From the NCBI GenBank assembly GCA_045544455.1, contig JAZPYZ010000010.1:1-64000 (forward strand): a stretch of 64,000 nt of DNA. The letters are read 5' to 3'. Under the pieces are notes generated by a model. It did not search any database. It saw only the letters and a list, made by a program, of their open reading frames with translations, and was not told where the DNA came from. Positions 9,048 to 18,330 of the stretch are shown here, piece by piece. This DNA comes from JAZPYZ01 sp045544455. GTDB taxonomy: Bacteria; Bacillota; Clostridia; Oscillospirales; Acutalibacteraceae. The translations under genes and the position numbers were made by a program. The number at the start of each line of letters is the position of its first letter. Within the stretch, counting starts at the first letter, position 1.

Positions 9048-10235
9048 TTACTCTTGAGATTCTTTCATAATCGTTTCCCACAGCGGCGACATGTCGCGTA
9101 ACCGCGACACCACTTGCGGGATTTCTTGTATCATATAGGTGATATCGTCATCGGTGATATCCTCGCCAATCGACAAACGTAGAGATCCGTGTGCCACCGC
9201 GTGTTCAAGCCCGATCGAGAGCAATACATGGCTGGGATCGAGCGAACCCGACGTACACGCCGAACCGGACGAAGCGCAGATGCCTTTGAAATCCAACATC
9301 AGCAACAGACTTTCGCCTTCGATCCCTTCGAAACTGATGTTAACGTTGCCTGGCAACCGTTTGGTGGCATCGCCGTTTAAACGGCTACGCGGCACGATAG
9401 CAAGCAGTTCCCGAATCAGTCGATCGCGTTTTTCGCACAGGGCCGGATTGACCGTGTCCATCTGATCGCAGGCCAGTTTTAACGCCGTCGCCAATCCGAC
9501 GATACCGGCCGTGTTTTCGGTACCGGCACGCCTTCCGCGTTCTTGCGCGCCGCCGTCGATCAGGTTCGGCAACCGGATACCTTTGCGCACGATACATGCC
9601 CCGATCCCTTTGGGACCGTGGAACTTGTGTGCCGACAACGATAACATGTCAATGTTCATCGCTTTAAAGTCGATCGGCAGATGACCGGCCGCCTGCACCG
9701 CATCGGTGTGGAACAACACACCGTGTTCGCGGCAAAGCGCCCCGATCTCGGCAATCGGTTGTATCGTACCGATCTCGTTGTTGGCAAACATCACCGAAAC
9801 CAACGCTGTGTCCGGCCGGATCGCGGCTTGAACGTCTTCGAGTTTCACGATGCCGTTTTCATATACCGGTAGCAGCGTTACCTCAAACCCTTGCTTTTTC
9901 AACGCATTTAAGGTGTGCAGTACGGCGTGATGTTCAAATTCGGTCGAAATGATATGTTTTTTTTCTTTGGCTGCCGACAATGCCGCGCCCATTTTGATTG
10001 CCCAGTTGTCGGCCTCGCTGCCGCCCGACGTAAAAAACACTTCGCTGCTGTCACAGTTCAAGCAGGTCGCCACGGTATCGCGTGCTTCACGCACTGCGGC
10101 GGCCGCCGTTTGAGCGAACGAATATAAGGACGACGGGTTGCCGTATTCCTCGGTCAAAAACGGCATCATGCTATCTAAAACCTGCGGTAATAAGCGGGTG
10201 GTTGCCGCGTTATCCGCATAAATCATTCGATCCAT
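9048..10235 (-). CDS. nifS: Cysteine desulfurase (NifS/IscS)
   Basis: The 395-residue class V aminotransferase-fold enzyme starts MIYADNAATTRL. It has FFTSGGSEADNWAIK, the PLP lysine in SLSAHKFHGPKG, and the mobile-loop catalytic cysteine in GICASSGSACTSG. It removes sulfur from cysteine as a persulfide and hands it to NifU, encoded just downstream. Length and motifs are complete. A minus-strand promoter at 10327-10299 and a 35-bp palindrome at the expected transcript start precede it. No iscR/Rrf2-type regulator gene is in the window. Confidence 0.95.
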   Translation of the reverse strand: MDRMIYADNAATTRLLPQVLDSMMPFLTEEYGNPSSLYSFAQTAAAAVREARDTVATCLNCDSSEVFFTSGGSEADNWAIKMGAALSAAKEKKHIISTEFEHHAVLHTLNALKKQGFEVTLLPVYENGIVKLEDVQAAIRPDTALVSVMFANNEIGTIQPIAEIGALCREHGVLFHTDAVQAAGHLPIDFKAMNIDMLSLSAHKFHGPKGIGACIVRKGIRLPNLIDGGAQERGRRAGTENTAGIVGLATALKLACDQMDTVNPALCEKRDRLIRELLAIVPRSRLNGDATKRLPGNVNISFEGIEGESLLLMLDFKGICASSGSACTSGSLDPSHVLLSIGLEHAVAHGSLRLSIGEDITDDDITYMIQEIPQVVSRLRDMSPLWETIMKESQE

Positions 10236-10263
10236 CTACAGGGAGTCCCCACTTTCGAAAAAA

Positions 10264-10298
10264 CAAAATCTGTTGACCATAGTGTGATCAACAGATTT
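10264..10298 (-). promoter_or_regulatory. Palindrome at the nifS transcript start (operator, or rnhA terminator)
   Basis: AAAATCTGTTGA (10264-10275) and TCAACAGATTTT (10287-10298) form a perfect 12-bp inverted repeat around an 11-base spacer. On the minus strand it is followed by GTTTTTTCG, so it could terminate rnhA transcription, but it also lies immediately after the nifS -10 box, as a repressor operator or attenuator would. Confidence 0.65.
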
Positions 10299-10327
10299 TA
10301 ATATATACCTTTTTGGTGTATATTGCA
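10299..10327 (-). promoter_or_regulatory. Promoter of nifS-nifU
   Basis: On the minus strand: TTGCAA (10327-10322), 17 bases, TATATT (10304-10299). The start should fall inside the adjoining palindrome. Confidence 0.75.
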
Positions 10328-10345
10328 ATAGGTTTGGATAAATTT

Positions 10346-10792
10346 TTACAAGCCTTTTGCAAACTTTTGACTTTGCGCCACTGCCATGCGGTCGCACCGT
10401 TCGTTTTCGGGGTGTCCGGTGTGCCCGTTAACCCACAACCACGTCACTTCGTGGAACGAACATAAGGTCAGCAGTTTGTCCCACAAGTCGGCGTTAAGTG
10501 CCGGCTTTTTGTCGGCTTTGCGCCATCCGTTCTTTTTCCAAGATGCGGCCCAACCTTTTTGAATGCCGTCCGACACGTACCGAGAATCGGTGCACAAGGT
10601 GACCGCGCACGACTCTTTCAGCGCTGCCAATCCTTCGATCGCGGCGGTGAGTTCCATGCGGTTGTTGGTGGTATCGATCGCGCCGCCGGACAGTTCTTTT
10701 TCCACGCCGCGATACCGTAAAATGACCGCCCATCCGCCCGGGCCGGGGTTGCCGGAACACGCACCGTCGGTAAACATTTCCACTTGTTTCAT
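10346..10792 (-). CDS. rnhA: Ribonuclease HI
   Basis: The 148-residue enzyme has the four catalytic carboxylates in TDGACSGNPG, NRMELTAAIEGL, TDSRYVSDG and NERCDRMA, plus the substrate-handle segment KGWAASWKKNGWRKADKKP. It cleaves the RNA strand of RNA:DNA hybrids in the cytoplasm. ATG at 10792 was preferred over an upstream opening to 10858 because the domain starts MKQVEMFTDG and AAAGGA lies 8 bases before this ATG. The gene is separate from nifS, whose promoter starts within 20 bases of its stop codon. Confidence 0.93.
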   Translation of the reverse strand: MKQVEMFTDGACSGNPGPGGWAVILRYRGVEKELSGGAIDTTNNRMELTAAIEGLAALKESCAVTLCTDSRYVSDGIQKGWAASWKKNGWRKADKKPALNADLWDKLLTLCSFHEVTWLWVNGHTGHPENERCDRMAVAQSQKFAKGL

Positions 10793-10954
10793 CCGCCGCA
10801 TCCTTTCTGTCGATTGCTTGGTCTCGCTTTCTATTATATCAAAAAAATGCCGAAACACAAGAAAAATCTACGTCCGCGTGTTAAAGAGAAGAAAAACCAC
10901 CCATACTAACAGAGAACATAGGTGGGAACGCGCCAAAATTCCCCTTCCATTTGC

Positions 10955-10983
10955 TTGACATCACACGGGAAAAAAGGTAATAT
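10955..10983 (+). promoter_or_regulatory. Promoter of rnjA
   Basis: TTGACA (10955-10960), 17 bases, TAATAT (10978-10983). A start near 10990 gives a 5' leader of about 175 nt before rnjA. Confidence 0.85.
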
Positions 10984-10989
10984 ATTATC

Positions 10990-11164
10990 GGAGAGGAATC
11001 CCCATTTTAAACCGGGATTCCGGCGAACGGATGGATGCACGACAGGCGTGCATTTTCCCTGGCGATCCAAGCAAGATGGGTGTTGGTACGGACGGCTTTG
11101 TAAGACGCAAAGCAACAATACCATGAGTTTTGATCGGGAACCCACCGCAGAAAAGGAGGACATT
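10990..11164 (+). promoter_or_regulatory. Structured 5' leader of rnjA
   Basis: The leader holds at least three helices: GGAATCCC/GGGATTCC (10995-11002 with 11014-11021), ATGCACG/CGTGCAT (11035-11041 with 11047-11053), and a nested element with TGGTA/TACCA (11084-11088, 11119-11123) enclosing GCTTTG/CAAAGC (11095-11100, 11108-11113). CGATC (11063-11067) can pair with GATCG (11132-11136) to close the last domain. The ribosome site AAAGGAGGA is at 11153-11161. No known riboswitch class was recognised. Autoregulation by RNase J cleavage is a hypothesis only. Confidence 0.6.
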
Positions 11165-13030
11165 ATGACATCAGAAAAAAAGACGGACACACGCGGCGCA
11201 CGCTACACGAAAAAGCGCCCGGCGCCGTCCGCAAAGGCAGAGAAACCGACCGGCAAACCGGCGGAGAAAAAGTCGTCTGTCAAATCGCCGGATACGCGTA
11301 AACCGGCGAACAAATCGAACAACAACCGGCGCTATGCCGGTAAACGGTATCACAAACCGATCGAACAACCGAAACTGCCGGTCAAATTAGTGATGCTCGG
11401 CGGCATGGACGAAATCGGCAAAAACCTGACCGTGTGTGAATACGGGGACGATGCGATCATCATCGATTGTGGTATGTCGTTCCCGGATGAAAGCATGCTC
11501 GGCGTGGATATTGTATTGCCGGATTTCACCTATTTGGAAACCATCCAATCCCGCATTCGCGGTATTGTGTTAACCCACGGTCACGAAGACCATATTGGGG
11601 CATTGCCGTATCTGCTGAAATTGATGAAATTCCCGATCTACGGGACAAAACTCACCTTGGCGTTGGTGCAGGCCAAACTCAAAGAACACGGGCTGGACGG
11701 TAAGGTGTCGCTCAACGTTGTTAGAGACGGCGACGTGGTTGGGTTCGGCAGTATGTCGGTCGAATTTATTCACGTTAACCACTCGATTCCTGATGCGGTT
11801 GGTTTGGGCATTAAAACGCCGGCCGGTTATATCGTGCATACCGGCGACTTTAAGATCGACAGTACCCCGATTCACGGGCGGATGATCGATTTAGCGCGGT
11901 TTGGCGCGCTCGGCAACGAGGGCGTGTTGGCATTGTTGGCCGACTCCACCAACGCCGAACGGCCGGGCTATACGTCGAGTGAACGCACCGTAGGGGAAAG
12001 TTTTGCCAATTTGTTCCCCAAGGCAGAAGGTAAGCGGATCATCATCGCGACCTTCTCCTCGAACCTGCACCGTATTCAGCAAATCATCGATGCGGCGGCT
12101 CGAGACGGACGCAAAGTCGCGATTTCGGGCCGCAGTATGGTCAACGTGGTCAGTATCGCGACCGAACTCGGGTATTTAACCGTACCGGAAAATCTGTTGG
12201 TTGATATCGACGTCATCAACCGGTATCCCAAAGATCAAATGACCATCATCACCACCGGCAGCCAGGGTGAACCGATGTCGGCTTTGTCGCGGATGGCGTT
12301 TTCGGATCACCGCAAGGTGGAGGTCGGACCCGATGATTATATCATCATCTCCGCAACCCCTATCCCCGGTAATGAAAAAACCGTTGGCCGCGTTGTTAAC
12401 GAGTTGATGAAACGCGGTTGCGATGTGGTATACGAAAAGATGTATGACGTACACGTTTCGGGCCACGCCTGTCAAGAAGAATTGAAAATCATACAGGGGT
12501 TGGTGCGCCCGAAATACTTTATTCCGGTCCATGGTGAGATCAAGCATCTGCGCAAACACGCCGCTTTAGCGCGTACCATGGGTATGGATGCCAAACACGT
12601 GGTTATTACGGAAATCGGCAAAATTATCGAACTGACCGAAGATAAAGCGGAGATCACCGGCAGTGTGCCGGCAGGCCGCGTATTGGTCGATGGCTTGGGT
12701 GTCGGGGATGTCGGCAGTATTGTGTTACGAGACCGCAAACATCTGGCCGAAGACGGCCTGATCGTGGTGGTCGCAGCGGTGGATCCTGCCAGTGGCATGG
12801 TGGTATCCGGTCCGGATATCGTGTCGCGTGGGTTTGTGTATGTGCGCGAATCCGAAGAGTTGATTGAACAAGCGCGCGGTGTGGTGCGAGACGTGTTGGA
12901 TGACTGTTGCCGTCATCACGCGTATGATTGGACTACGATGAAAACGCGCGTCCGGGATGAATTGTCCCGCATGATTTACCAAAAAACCAAACGCAGTCCG
13001 ATGATTTTACCGATCATTATGGACGTTTGA
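11165..13030 (+). CDS. rnjA: Ribonuclease J
   Basis: The 621-residue metallo-beta-lactamase/beta-CASP ribonuclease acts in mRNA decay and rRNA maturation. The first 65 residues are a basic Lys/Pro/Arg-rich extension (TKKRPAPSAKAEKPTGK...), longer than in Bacillus RNase J1. The catalytic core begins VKLVMLGGMDEIGKN and has the zinc motif LTHGHEDHIGALPYLL, HVNHSIPDAVG, HTGDFKID and the beta-CASP segments TFSSNLHRIQQI and GSQGEPMSALSRM, then HVSGHACQEEL and the PVHGE segment. ATG 11165 was chosen on AAAGGAGGA just upstream; the frame is open further upstream but crosses the promoter. gdpP follows. Confidence 0.95.
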   Translation: MTSEKKTDTRGARYTKKRPAPSAKAEKPTGKPAEKKSSVKSPDTRKPANKSNNNRRYAGKRYHKPIEQPKLPVKLVMLGGMDEIGKNLTVCEYGDDAIIIDCGMSFPDESMLGVDIVLPDFTYLETIQSRIRGIVLTHGHEDHIGALPYLLKLMKFPIYGTKLTLALVQAKLKEHGLDGKVSLNVVRDGDVVGFGSMSVEFIHVNHSIPDAVGLGIKTPAGYIVHTGDFKIDSTPIHGRMIDLARFGALGNEGVLALLADSTNAERPGYTSSERTVGESFANLFPKAEGKRIIIATFSSNLHRIQQIIDAAARDGRKVAISGRSMVNVVSIATELGYLTVPENLLVDIDVINRYPKDQMTIITTGSQGEPMSALSRMAFSDHRKVEVGPDDYIIISATPIPGNEKTVGRVVNELMKRGCDVVYEKMYDVHVSGHACQEELKIIQGLVRPKYFIPVHGEIKHLRKHAALARTMGMDAKHVVITEIGKIIELTEDKAEITGSVPAGRVLVDGLGVGDVGSIVLRDRKHLAEDGLIVVVAAVDPASGMVVSGPDIVSRGFVYVRESEELIEQARGVVRDVLDDCCRHHAYDWTTMKTRVRDELSRMIYQKTKRSPMILPIIMDV

Positions 13031-13079
13031 TCTGTCATTGACCGATGGGCTGTAGTGAAAAACGAGGAGGTGAGGCCCG

Positions 13080-15038
13080 ATGTGGAAGAAAGGCAAAACC
13101 TGGGGACTGGTATTGCCAATGGTGTTGCTGACGGTGTTGTTGATTGCGTCGGTGGGACTGATGGCGATGTTCAACCTGTACTTGTGTATAGCGTTTGCGA
13201 TTCCAGCCGTGGCCTTAATCATCTATACAACGGTTCGTATCGGGCGTCTGGACCACGATGTGGATCGTTACGTACGACGGACGGTCAAAGACTTGTCCGG
13301 TGAGGAACAATCGGCGCTCAACCGGTTTCCGATGGCGGCCTTAGCCGTATCGGCCGATGGTGATGTGTTGTACTATAATCGATTGTTCTCCGAACAGGTA
13401 ACCGATGACGATACTGTGATTGGTCATTCGGCGACACCGTTGCTCGGCGGTTTGGTTCTCGATGCGTGGAAGGATCATATCGCGATCGACGTCACGTATC
13501 AAGATAAGCAATACACCGTGTTCATCCGACAAAACACGTCGGGTGAGCCGGCTTACATACTGTTTTTCGTCGACGATACCGATTTAAAGGAAATCGCTTC
13601 GGAATACCGTGCCAGCCGACCGGCGGTGATGATGTTGTATATCGACAACATGGACGAAGTGTTGCAAAACGCCCGTGAAAGTGAACGTGCGCGGTTGTCT
13701 GGCCTGGTCGAAAACTTGTTAGAAGACTGGTTGTCGGATGCCGGCGGTATTCTGCGAAAATTCGATGACGATCGGTTTTTGGCGGTAATGGAACACCGTC
13801 ATTTGCAACACGCGATCGATGCCAAATTTTCGATCATGGACAAGGTGCGAGCCGTGAACACGGCAGATAATATGCGGTTGACTATGTCGATCGGCATCGG
13901 TGTCGGCGACACGATGCGCGACTGTGAATTGTCGGCCAGACAAGCGCTCGAAATGGCGCTTGGCCGTGGTGGGGACCAGGTCGCCATCAAAGTTGAAAAC
14001 GAATATCATTTCTTCGGCGGTATGTCGGCCGGCGTTGAAAAGCATAACAAAGTGCGTTCTCGCGTAATGGCGGCCGCGATCGGCGATGCCATCGGCGAAT
14101 GCGATCGTGTGTTGGTTATGGGACACCGGTTTTCCGATTTGGACGCCATCGGTTCTGCCATTGGGATGGCGGCGTTAGCCAGAGGTCTTGGTAAACCGGC
14201 CTACGTGGTGGTGGATCGGGCTAAGAGCGTGGCGCAAGAGTTAATCGATAGTTATCAACAAACCCATCCGGACACGTTTATCGAGCCGGATAAGGCGTTG
14301 GCGCTCATCAACCCGAACACCCTGCTCATCATTACCGATACGTTCCGATGCGAAATGTTGGAATCGGCCGAACTGTATCACCGTGCCAAATCGGTAGTGG
14401 TGATCGATCATCATCGCAAGATGGTCGGACACATTACCCGTGCGTTGTTGGTATATCACGAACCGTACGCGTCCTCGGCATCCGAAATGGTGGCCGAGAT
14501 GATCCCGTATTTGAACAAAAAAGCCATTACGCGTTATGAGGCAGAAGCGTTGCTCGCCGGCATTATGTTGGATACCCGTTCGTTTGTCATGAAGGTCGGC
14601 GTACGCACCTTTGAAGCGGCGGCATCTTTGCGTCGGTTTGGGGCCGATACCATCAAGGTTAAACGCTTGTTTGCCGGCAGTATGGATATGTATCAAACCA
14701 AAGCCGAGATCGTATCCAAAGCGGATATGTACCGCCAAGCGGCCATTTCCTGTTATGACGGTAATGGCAACGAACTGCGTGTGGCCGCCGCACAAGCGGC
14801 CGACGAACTGTTGTCGGTACAAGACGTGCGCGCCTCGTTTACCATGTTCGAGGAAAATGGGGAGATCAATATCTCGGCTCGCTCATTGGGCGAATTTAAC
14901 GTACAGTTGGTCATGGAAGAACTCGGCGGTGGCGGCCATTTTATGATGGCCGGCGCACAGTTGCCCGATGTTACGTTAGAGGAAGCAAAACAACGCTTGA
15001 TTACCGCCATCGACCATTATTTGGACGTGGACGGATAA
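13080..15038 (+). CDS. gdpP: Cyclic-di-AMP phosphodiesterase GdpP
   Basis: The 652-residue membrane protein has two N-terminal hydrophobic helices (LPMVLLTVLLIASVGLMAMF and LCIAFAIPAVALIIYTTV), a degenerate PAS region, a degenerate GGDEF domain (around residues 175-305; the GGDEF box is not recognisable), then a DHH domain with MGHRFSDLDAIGSAIG and VVIDHHRK and a DHHA1 domain ending GGGGHFMMAG. It degrades the essential second messenger c-di-AMP, linked to potassium balance and cell wall stress. The ribosome site AGGAGGTGAG precedes ATG 13080. The order gdpP-rplI-dnaB is a classic Firmicutes arrangement. Confidence 0.95.
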   Translation: MWKKGKTWGLVLPMVLLTVLLIASVGLMAMFNLYLCIAFAIPAVALIIYTTVRIGRLDHDVDRYVRRTVKDLSGEEQSALNRFPMAALAVSADGDVLYYNRLFSEQVTDDDTVIGHSATPLLGGLVLDAWKDHIAIDVTYQDKQYTVFIRQNTSGEPAYILFFVDDTDLKEIASEYRASRPAVMMLYIDNMDEVLQNARESERARLSGLVENLLEDWLSDAGGILRKFDDDRFLAVMEHRHLQHAIDAKFSIMDKVRAVNTADNMRLTMSIGIGVGDTMRDCELSARQALEMALGRGGDQVAIKVENEYHFFGGMSAGVEKHNKVRSRVMAAAIGDAIGECDRVLVMGHRFSDLDAIGSAIGMAALARGLGKPAYVVVDRAKSVAQELIDSYQQTHPDTFIEPDKALALINPNTLLIITDTFRCEMLESAELYHRAKSVVVIDHHRKMVGHITRALLVYHEPYASSASEMVAEMIPYLNKKAITRYEAEALLAGIMLDTRSFVMKVGVRTFEAAASLRRFGADTIKVKRLFAGSMDMYQTKAEIVSKADMYRQAAISCYDGNGNELRVAAAQAADELLSVQDVRASFTMFEENGEINISARSLGEFNVQLVMEELGGGGHFMMAGAQLPDVTLEEAKQRLITAIDHYLDVDG

Positions 15039-15096
15039 GGAATATACGACAGAGTGTGACGTGGGTAACGTCTGTCTGTTTTAGGAGGAACCGATT

Positions 15097-15537
15097 ATGA
15101 AAGTCATTTTAAAACAAGATGTCAAAGGTCAAGGAAAAAAGGGACAACTCGTCAACGTGTCGGACGGATACGCTCGCAACTTTTTGTTGCCACGCGGGTT
15201 GGCGGTCGAGGCCGATTCCCAAGCGATGAATGACCTGAAAAATAAAGAAGCGGCAGCCAAACACCATGCCGCTGAAGAGAAACGCCGTGCTGAAGAAACG
15301 GCCGCGAAACTTGAAGGCAAAACCGTGAAGATCACCGCCAAAGCGGGCCAAAACGGTAAATTGTTCGGTTCGGTCACCGCGAAAGAAATTTCGGACGAAC
15401 TGAAAAAACAATACGCCGTCGACATCGACAAACGCAAGATTAGCGTCGCAGATATCAAGGCGTTTGGTTCGTACACCGCCGAAATCAAATTACATGCCGG
15501 TATTACGGCTTCGGTGACGGTGCAAGTCGCCGAATAA
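15097..15537 (+). CDS. rplI: 50S ribosomal protein L9
   Basis: The 146-residue L9 is full length: MKVILKQDVKGQGKKGQLVNVSDGYARNFLLPRGLA is the N-terminal RNA-binding domain, followed by the long connecting helix (KNKEAAAKHHAAEEKRR...) and a C-terminal domain with GQNGKLFGSVTAKEIS. It binds 23S rRNA at the base of the L1 stalk. The ribosome site TAGGAGG lies 9 bases before ATG 15097. It sits 58 bases after gdpP and 19 bases before dnaB. Confidence 0.97.
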   Translation: MKVILKQDVKGQGKKGQLVNVSDGYARNFLLPRGLAVEADSQAMNDLKNKEAAAKHHAAEEKRRAEETAAKLEGKTVKITAKAGQNGKLFGSVTAKEISDELKKQYAVDIDKRKISVADIKAFGSYTAEIKLHAGITASVTVQVAE

Positions 15538-15556
15538 CAGAAGGGATCGTCGTATC

Positions 15557-16912
15557 ATGCAGGGAAACACAACGTATCAGAATTTAAATCTGCCGTATAG
15601 TTTAGAAGCGGAACAATCGGTATTGGGTTGTGTGTTGATGGAACCGGAATCGATCAGCATCGCGATGGATATGCTGGCTCCGGAACACTTTTATCTGCCG
15701 GAACATCAGGCGATTTATCGCGTGATGATGGATAAAATGATGGCCTCGCAACCCATCGACCTGGTCACCGTGCTCGAATCGCTTAAAACCGAAGGCTTTT
15801 TCTCGGGCGACGAAGGCAAAACCTATCTGTTTAAGCTTGCGCAGATCGTTCCGTCAATTTCCAACCTCAAAAACTACGCCAAGATCGTACGCGAAAAATT
15901 CCAACTGCGCTGTTTGGTAGAAGCGTCTCGTGAGATTACCGATATGTCGATGGATCCGGGTGTCGACGTGGGGGCCGCGATCGATTTTGCCGAGCAAAAA
16001 ATATACGATATTCGCGAAAGCAAACAGGTGCAAGGATTGCTCCCGATCAACGAAGTGATCGCGAGCAACTTTGAACTGTATTCCAAACTGTCCGGCAGTG
16101 ACCGACATCTGTACGTCGGTATCTCGACCGGATTCAGCGGATTGGATGAGATCACCACCGGCCTTAACCGGTCGGACTTGATCATCGTCGGTGCGCGTCC
16201 CGGTATGGGTAAAACCTGCTTTGCGTTAAACATTGCGCGTAACGTGGCGATGTTGCAAAACCGCACGGTGGCGGTGTTTAACCTGGAAATGTCGCGTGAA
16301 CAGATGGTCAACCGTTTCTTGTCGACCGAAGCGCGTATTTCGGGTAAGAAACTGCGTACCGGCTTACTCACGCCGGACGAATGGAACCGTCTGGTCAAAG
16401 CCGCGGATATCTTGTGCAAAGCACCCATTTATCTGGACGATACCGCCAGCATCACCGTGCCGGAAATGAAGGCGCGTTTGATGCGGCTTAAAGGGGTTTC
16501 TTGTGCGGTGGTCGACTATTTGCAGTTGATGAAATCGGCACGTAAGATCGAAAACCGTACCCAAGAGGTGTCGGAAATTACCCGCGCCTTAAAATTGATG
16601 GCCAAAGAACTCAATATCCCGATCATTGTGTGCGCGCAGTTGGCGCGTACCACCGAAAAACAAGCGAACCACCGTCCGGCGCTGGCCGATCTGCGTGAAT
16701 CCGGTTCGATCGAGCAGGATGCCGACCAGGTCATGTTCTTGTACCGCGACGAATACTACATAAACGAAAAGAAAAGTGCCGATGAAGTGGAAGTCGGTAC
16801 TTCGGAAGTTATCGTGGCGAAAAACCGACACGGCGAACTGGGTACCGTTAAAATGGCGTTCTCCGGCGAGTTCGGTCAGTTTAGCACGCTCGAAACCTAT
16901 CGGAGTGAATGA
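15557..16912 (+). CDS. dnaB: Replicative DNA helicase DnaB
   Basis: The 451-residue hexameric helicase has an N-terminal domain starting LPYSLEAEQSVLGCVLMEPE and a RecA-like C-terminal domain with Walker A GARPGMGKT, NLEMSREQMVNRFLS, the Walker B region CAVVDYLQLM, and LADLRESGSIEQDADQVMFLYRDEYY. It unwinds DNA at the replication fork. Length matches the family, with no intein. The stop overlaps the tilS start (ATGA). Confidence 0.96.
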   Translation: MQGNTTYQNLNLPYSLEAEQSVLGCVLMEPESISIAMDMLAPEHFYLPEHQAIYRVMMDKMMASQPIDLVTVLESLKTEGFFSGDEGKTYLFKLAQIVPSISNLKNYAKIVREKFQLRCLVEASREITDMSMDPGVDVGAAIDFAEQKIYDIRESKQVQGLLPINEVIASNFELYSKLSGSDRHLYVGISTGFSGLDEITTGLNRSDLIIVGARPGMGKTCFALNIARNVAMLQNRTVAVFNLEMSREQMVNRFLSTEARISGKKLRTGLLTPDEWNRLVKAADILCKAPIYLDDTASITVPEMKARLMRLKGVSCAVVDYLQLMKSARKIENRTQEVSEITRALKLMAKELNIPIIVCAQLARTTEKQANHRPALADLRESGSIEQDADQVMFLYRDEYYINEKKSADEVEVGTSEVIVAKNRHGELGTVKMAFSGEFGQFSTLETYRSE

Positions 16913-18297
16913 TGGAAACGCAACAGTCTGTGATGTTACAACAGCATATGCAACAAACCATCCGGAGAGAGCAACTGCTTTCGCCGGATGATGTTGTGCT
17001 GGTCGCTTTTTCCGGCGGCGCCGATTCGGCCGCGTTGTTGCACGCTTTGTGCGCGTGGCGGGATGCCGGCGGCGTGGCGGATGTGAAAGCGGCTCATATT
17101 CATCATGGATTGCGCGGCGCAGAGGCCGATGCCGACGAACAGGCCGTGCGGCGCATGTGTGCGGATTTAGGGGTACAACTGTTTTGCCACCACGCGGACG
17201 TGGCGGCCCTTGCCGCCGAACAAAAGCGTGGAATCGAGGAAACCGGTCGCGATGTGCGATACGCGTTTTTGCAAAAAACAGCCGCTTTTCTTGGTGCTAA
17301 AATTGCCACTGCGCACACCTTAAACGACCAGGCCGAAACGGTACTGTTACATTTGGCGCGCGGTTGTGGGTTGCGTGGTTTGGCGGGGATTCCGTTTAAA
17401 CGGGATAACGTCGTGCGCCCTTTACTGGATTGTACGCGCGCACAAGTCGAAGCGTATTGTCAAGCACATCGGTTGCCGTATGTTACCGATCGCACCAACA
17501 TGGATACCGATTATGCACGTAATCGCTTACGCATGCAGGCGGTGCCGGCGTTGTTGTCGACGAACGAGGCGGCGTTACGGAATATCGCGCATCTATCGGC
17601 GTGTTGCCGGGAAGATGACGCCTATTTAGACGGTTTGGCAACCGCGTTTATCGAAGAACATACGTCACATCCCACGCGTGAGGCCATGTGTGCTCTCGCA
17701 CCGTCGATTCGCAAACGCGTGTTTGCCAAACTGGCATTACGCAATGGAATTTCGACCTTATCGTACCGTCATCAAGAACAATTGTCCCGGTCGGCCGAGC
17801 AGGGCTGTTCGGTCTCGGTTTCGGGGGATAAAACGGCCGTTTGGCAAGGAAAACCGCAGCGGTTGTATTGGACGCAGCGCGAGGTGGAGACATCGACCGA
17901 TGCCGTACCGCTTTATGATGGCGAAACGGTCAATTTTGCCGGCCAATCATACCGTTTTTCGATCGTTTCGGTAGCGGAATTAAAAAAATATGAAAAAATT
18001 AACAAAAAGGTCTTAAATTATACATTCGATTGTGATAAAATATGTGGCAGTTTATGGTTGCGGTCACGTCAAACCGGTGATTATTTTCACGAGGCAGGAC
18101 GTGCCGGCGGCAAAACGGTCAAGAAATGGATGATCGAACGCGGCATACCGGCGCATATGCGGGAATGTGTTCCCGTGGTGTGTGACGAGTGCGGCGTGGT
18201 GTTGGTGGTCGGGTACGGGTGCGATGCACGTGTCACGATTGACGAACAAACCGATCGTATAGGATGTTTATTAAAATTAGACGAAAATTTCCAGTAA
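16909..18297 (+). CDS. tilS: tRNA(Ile)-lysidine synthetase TilS
   Basis: The 462-residue ATP-pyrophosphatase has the PP-loop AFSGGADSAALLHAL, AAHIHHGLRGAEADADE, TAHTLNDQAETVLLHLARG and GLRGLAGIP. It converts the wobble cytidine of tRNA-Ile(CAU) to lysidine so AUA is read as Ile. C-terminal substrate-binding domains are present (LWLRSRQTGDYF...KKWMIERGIPAHMR). The start codon at 16909 overlaps the dnaB stop; a second ATG at 16912 is also possible. A short AT-rich tract near 17985-18045 differs from its GC-rich surroundings. Confidence 0.95.
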   Translation: MMETQQSVMLQQHMQQTIRREQLLSPDDVVLVAFSGGADSAALLHALCAWRDAGGVADVKAAHIHHGLRGAEADADEQAVRRMCADLGVQLFCHHADVAALAAEQKRGIEETGRDVRYAFLQKTAAFLGAKIATAHTLNDQAETVLLHLARGCGLRGLAGIPFKRDNVVRPLLDCTRAQVEAYCQAHRLPYVTDRTNMDTDYARNRLRMQAVPALLSTNEAALRNIAHLSACCREDDAYLDGLATAFIEEHTSHPTREAMCALAPSIRKRVFAKLALRNGISTLSYRHQEQLSRSAEQGCSVSVSGDKTAVWQGKPQRLYWTQREVETSTDAVPLYDGETVNFAGQSYRFSIVSVAELKKYEKINKKVLNYTFDCDKICGSLWLRSRQTGDYFHEAGRAGGKTVKKWMIERGIPAHMRECVPVVCDECGVVLVVGYGCDARVTIDEQTDRIGCLLKLDENFQ

Positions 18298-18330
18298 ATA
18301 ATTATATCAGCCGAAAGGAATGTGGGCAAA

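Noticed and set aside
10990..11164. 6S RNA as an identity for the rnjA leader
   Set aside because: 6S RNA needs its 5' and 3' ends paired in one long hairpin with a central bubble. Here the 5' end forms its own local hairpin (10995-11021) and the segment continues into the rnjA ribosome site.
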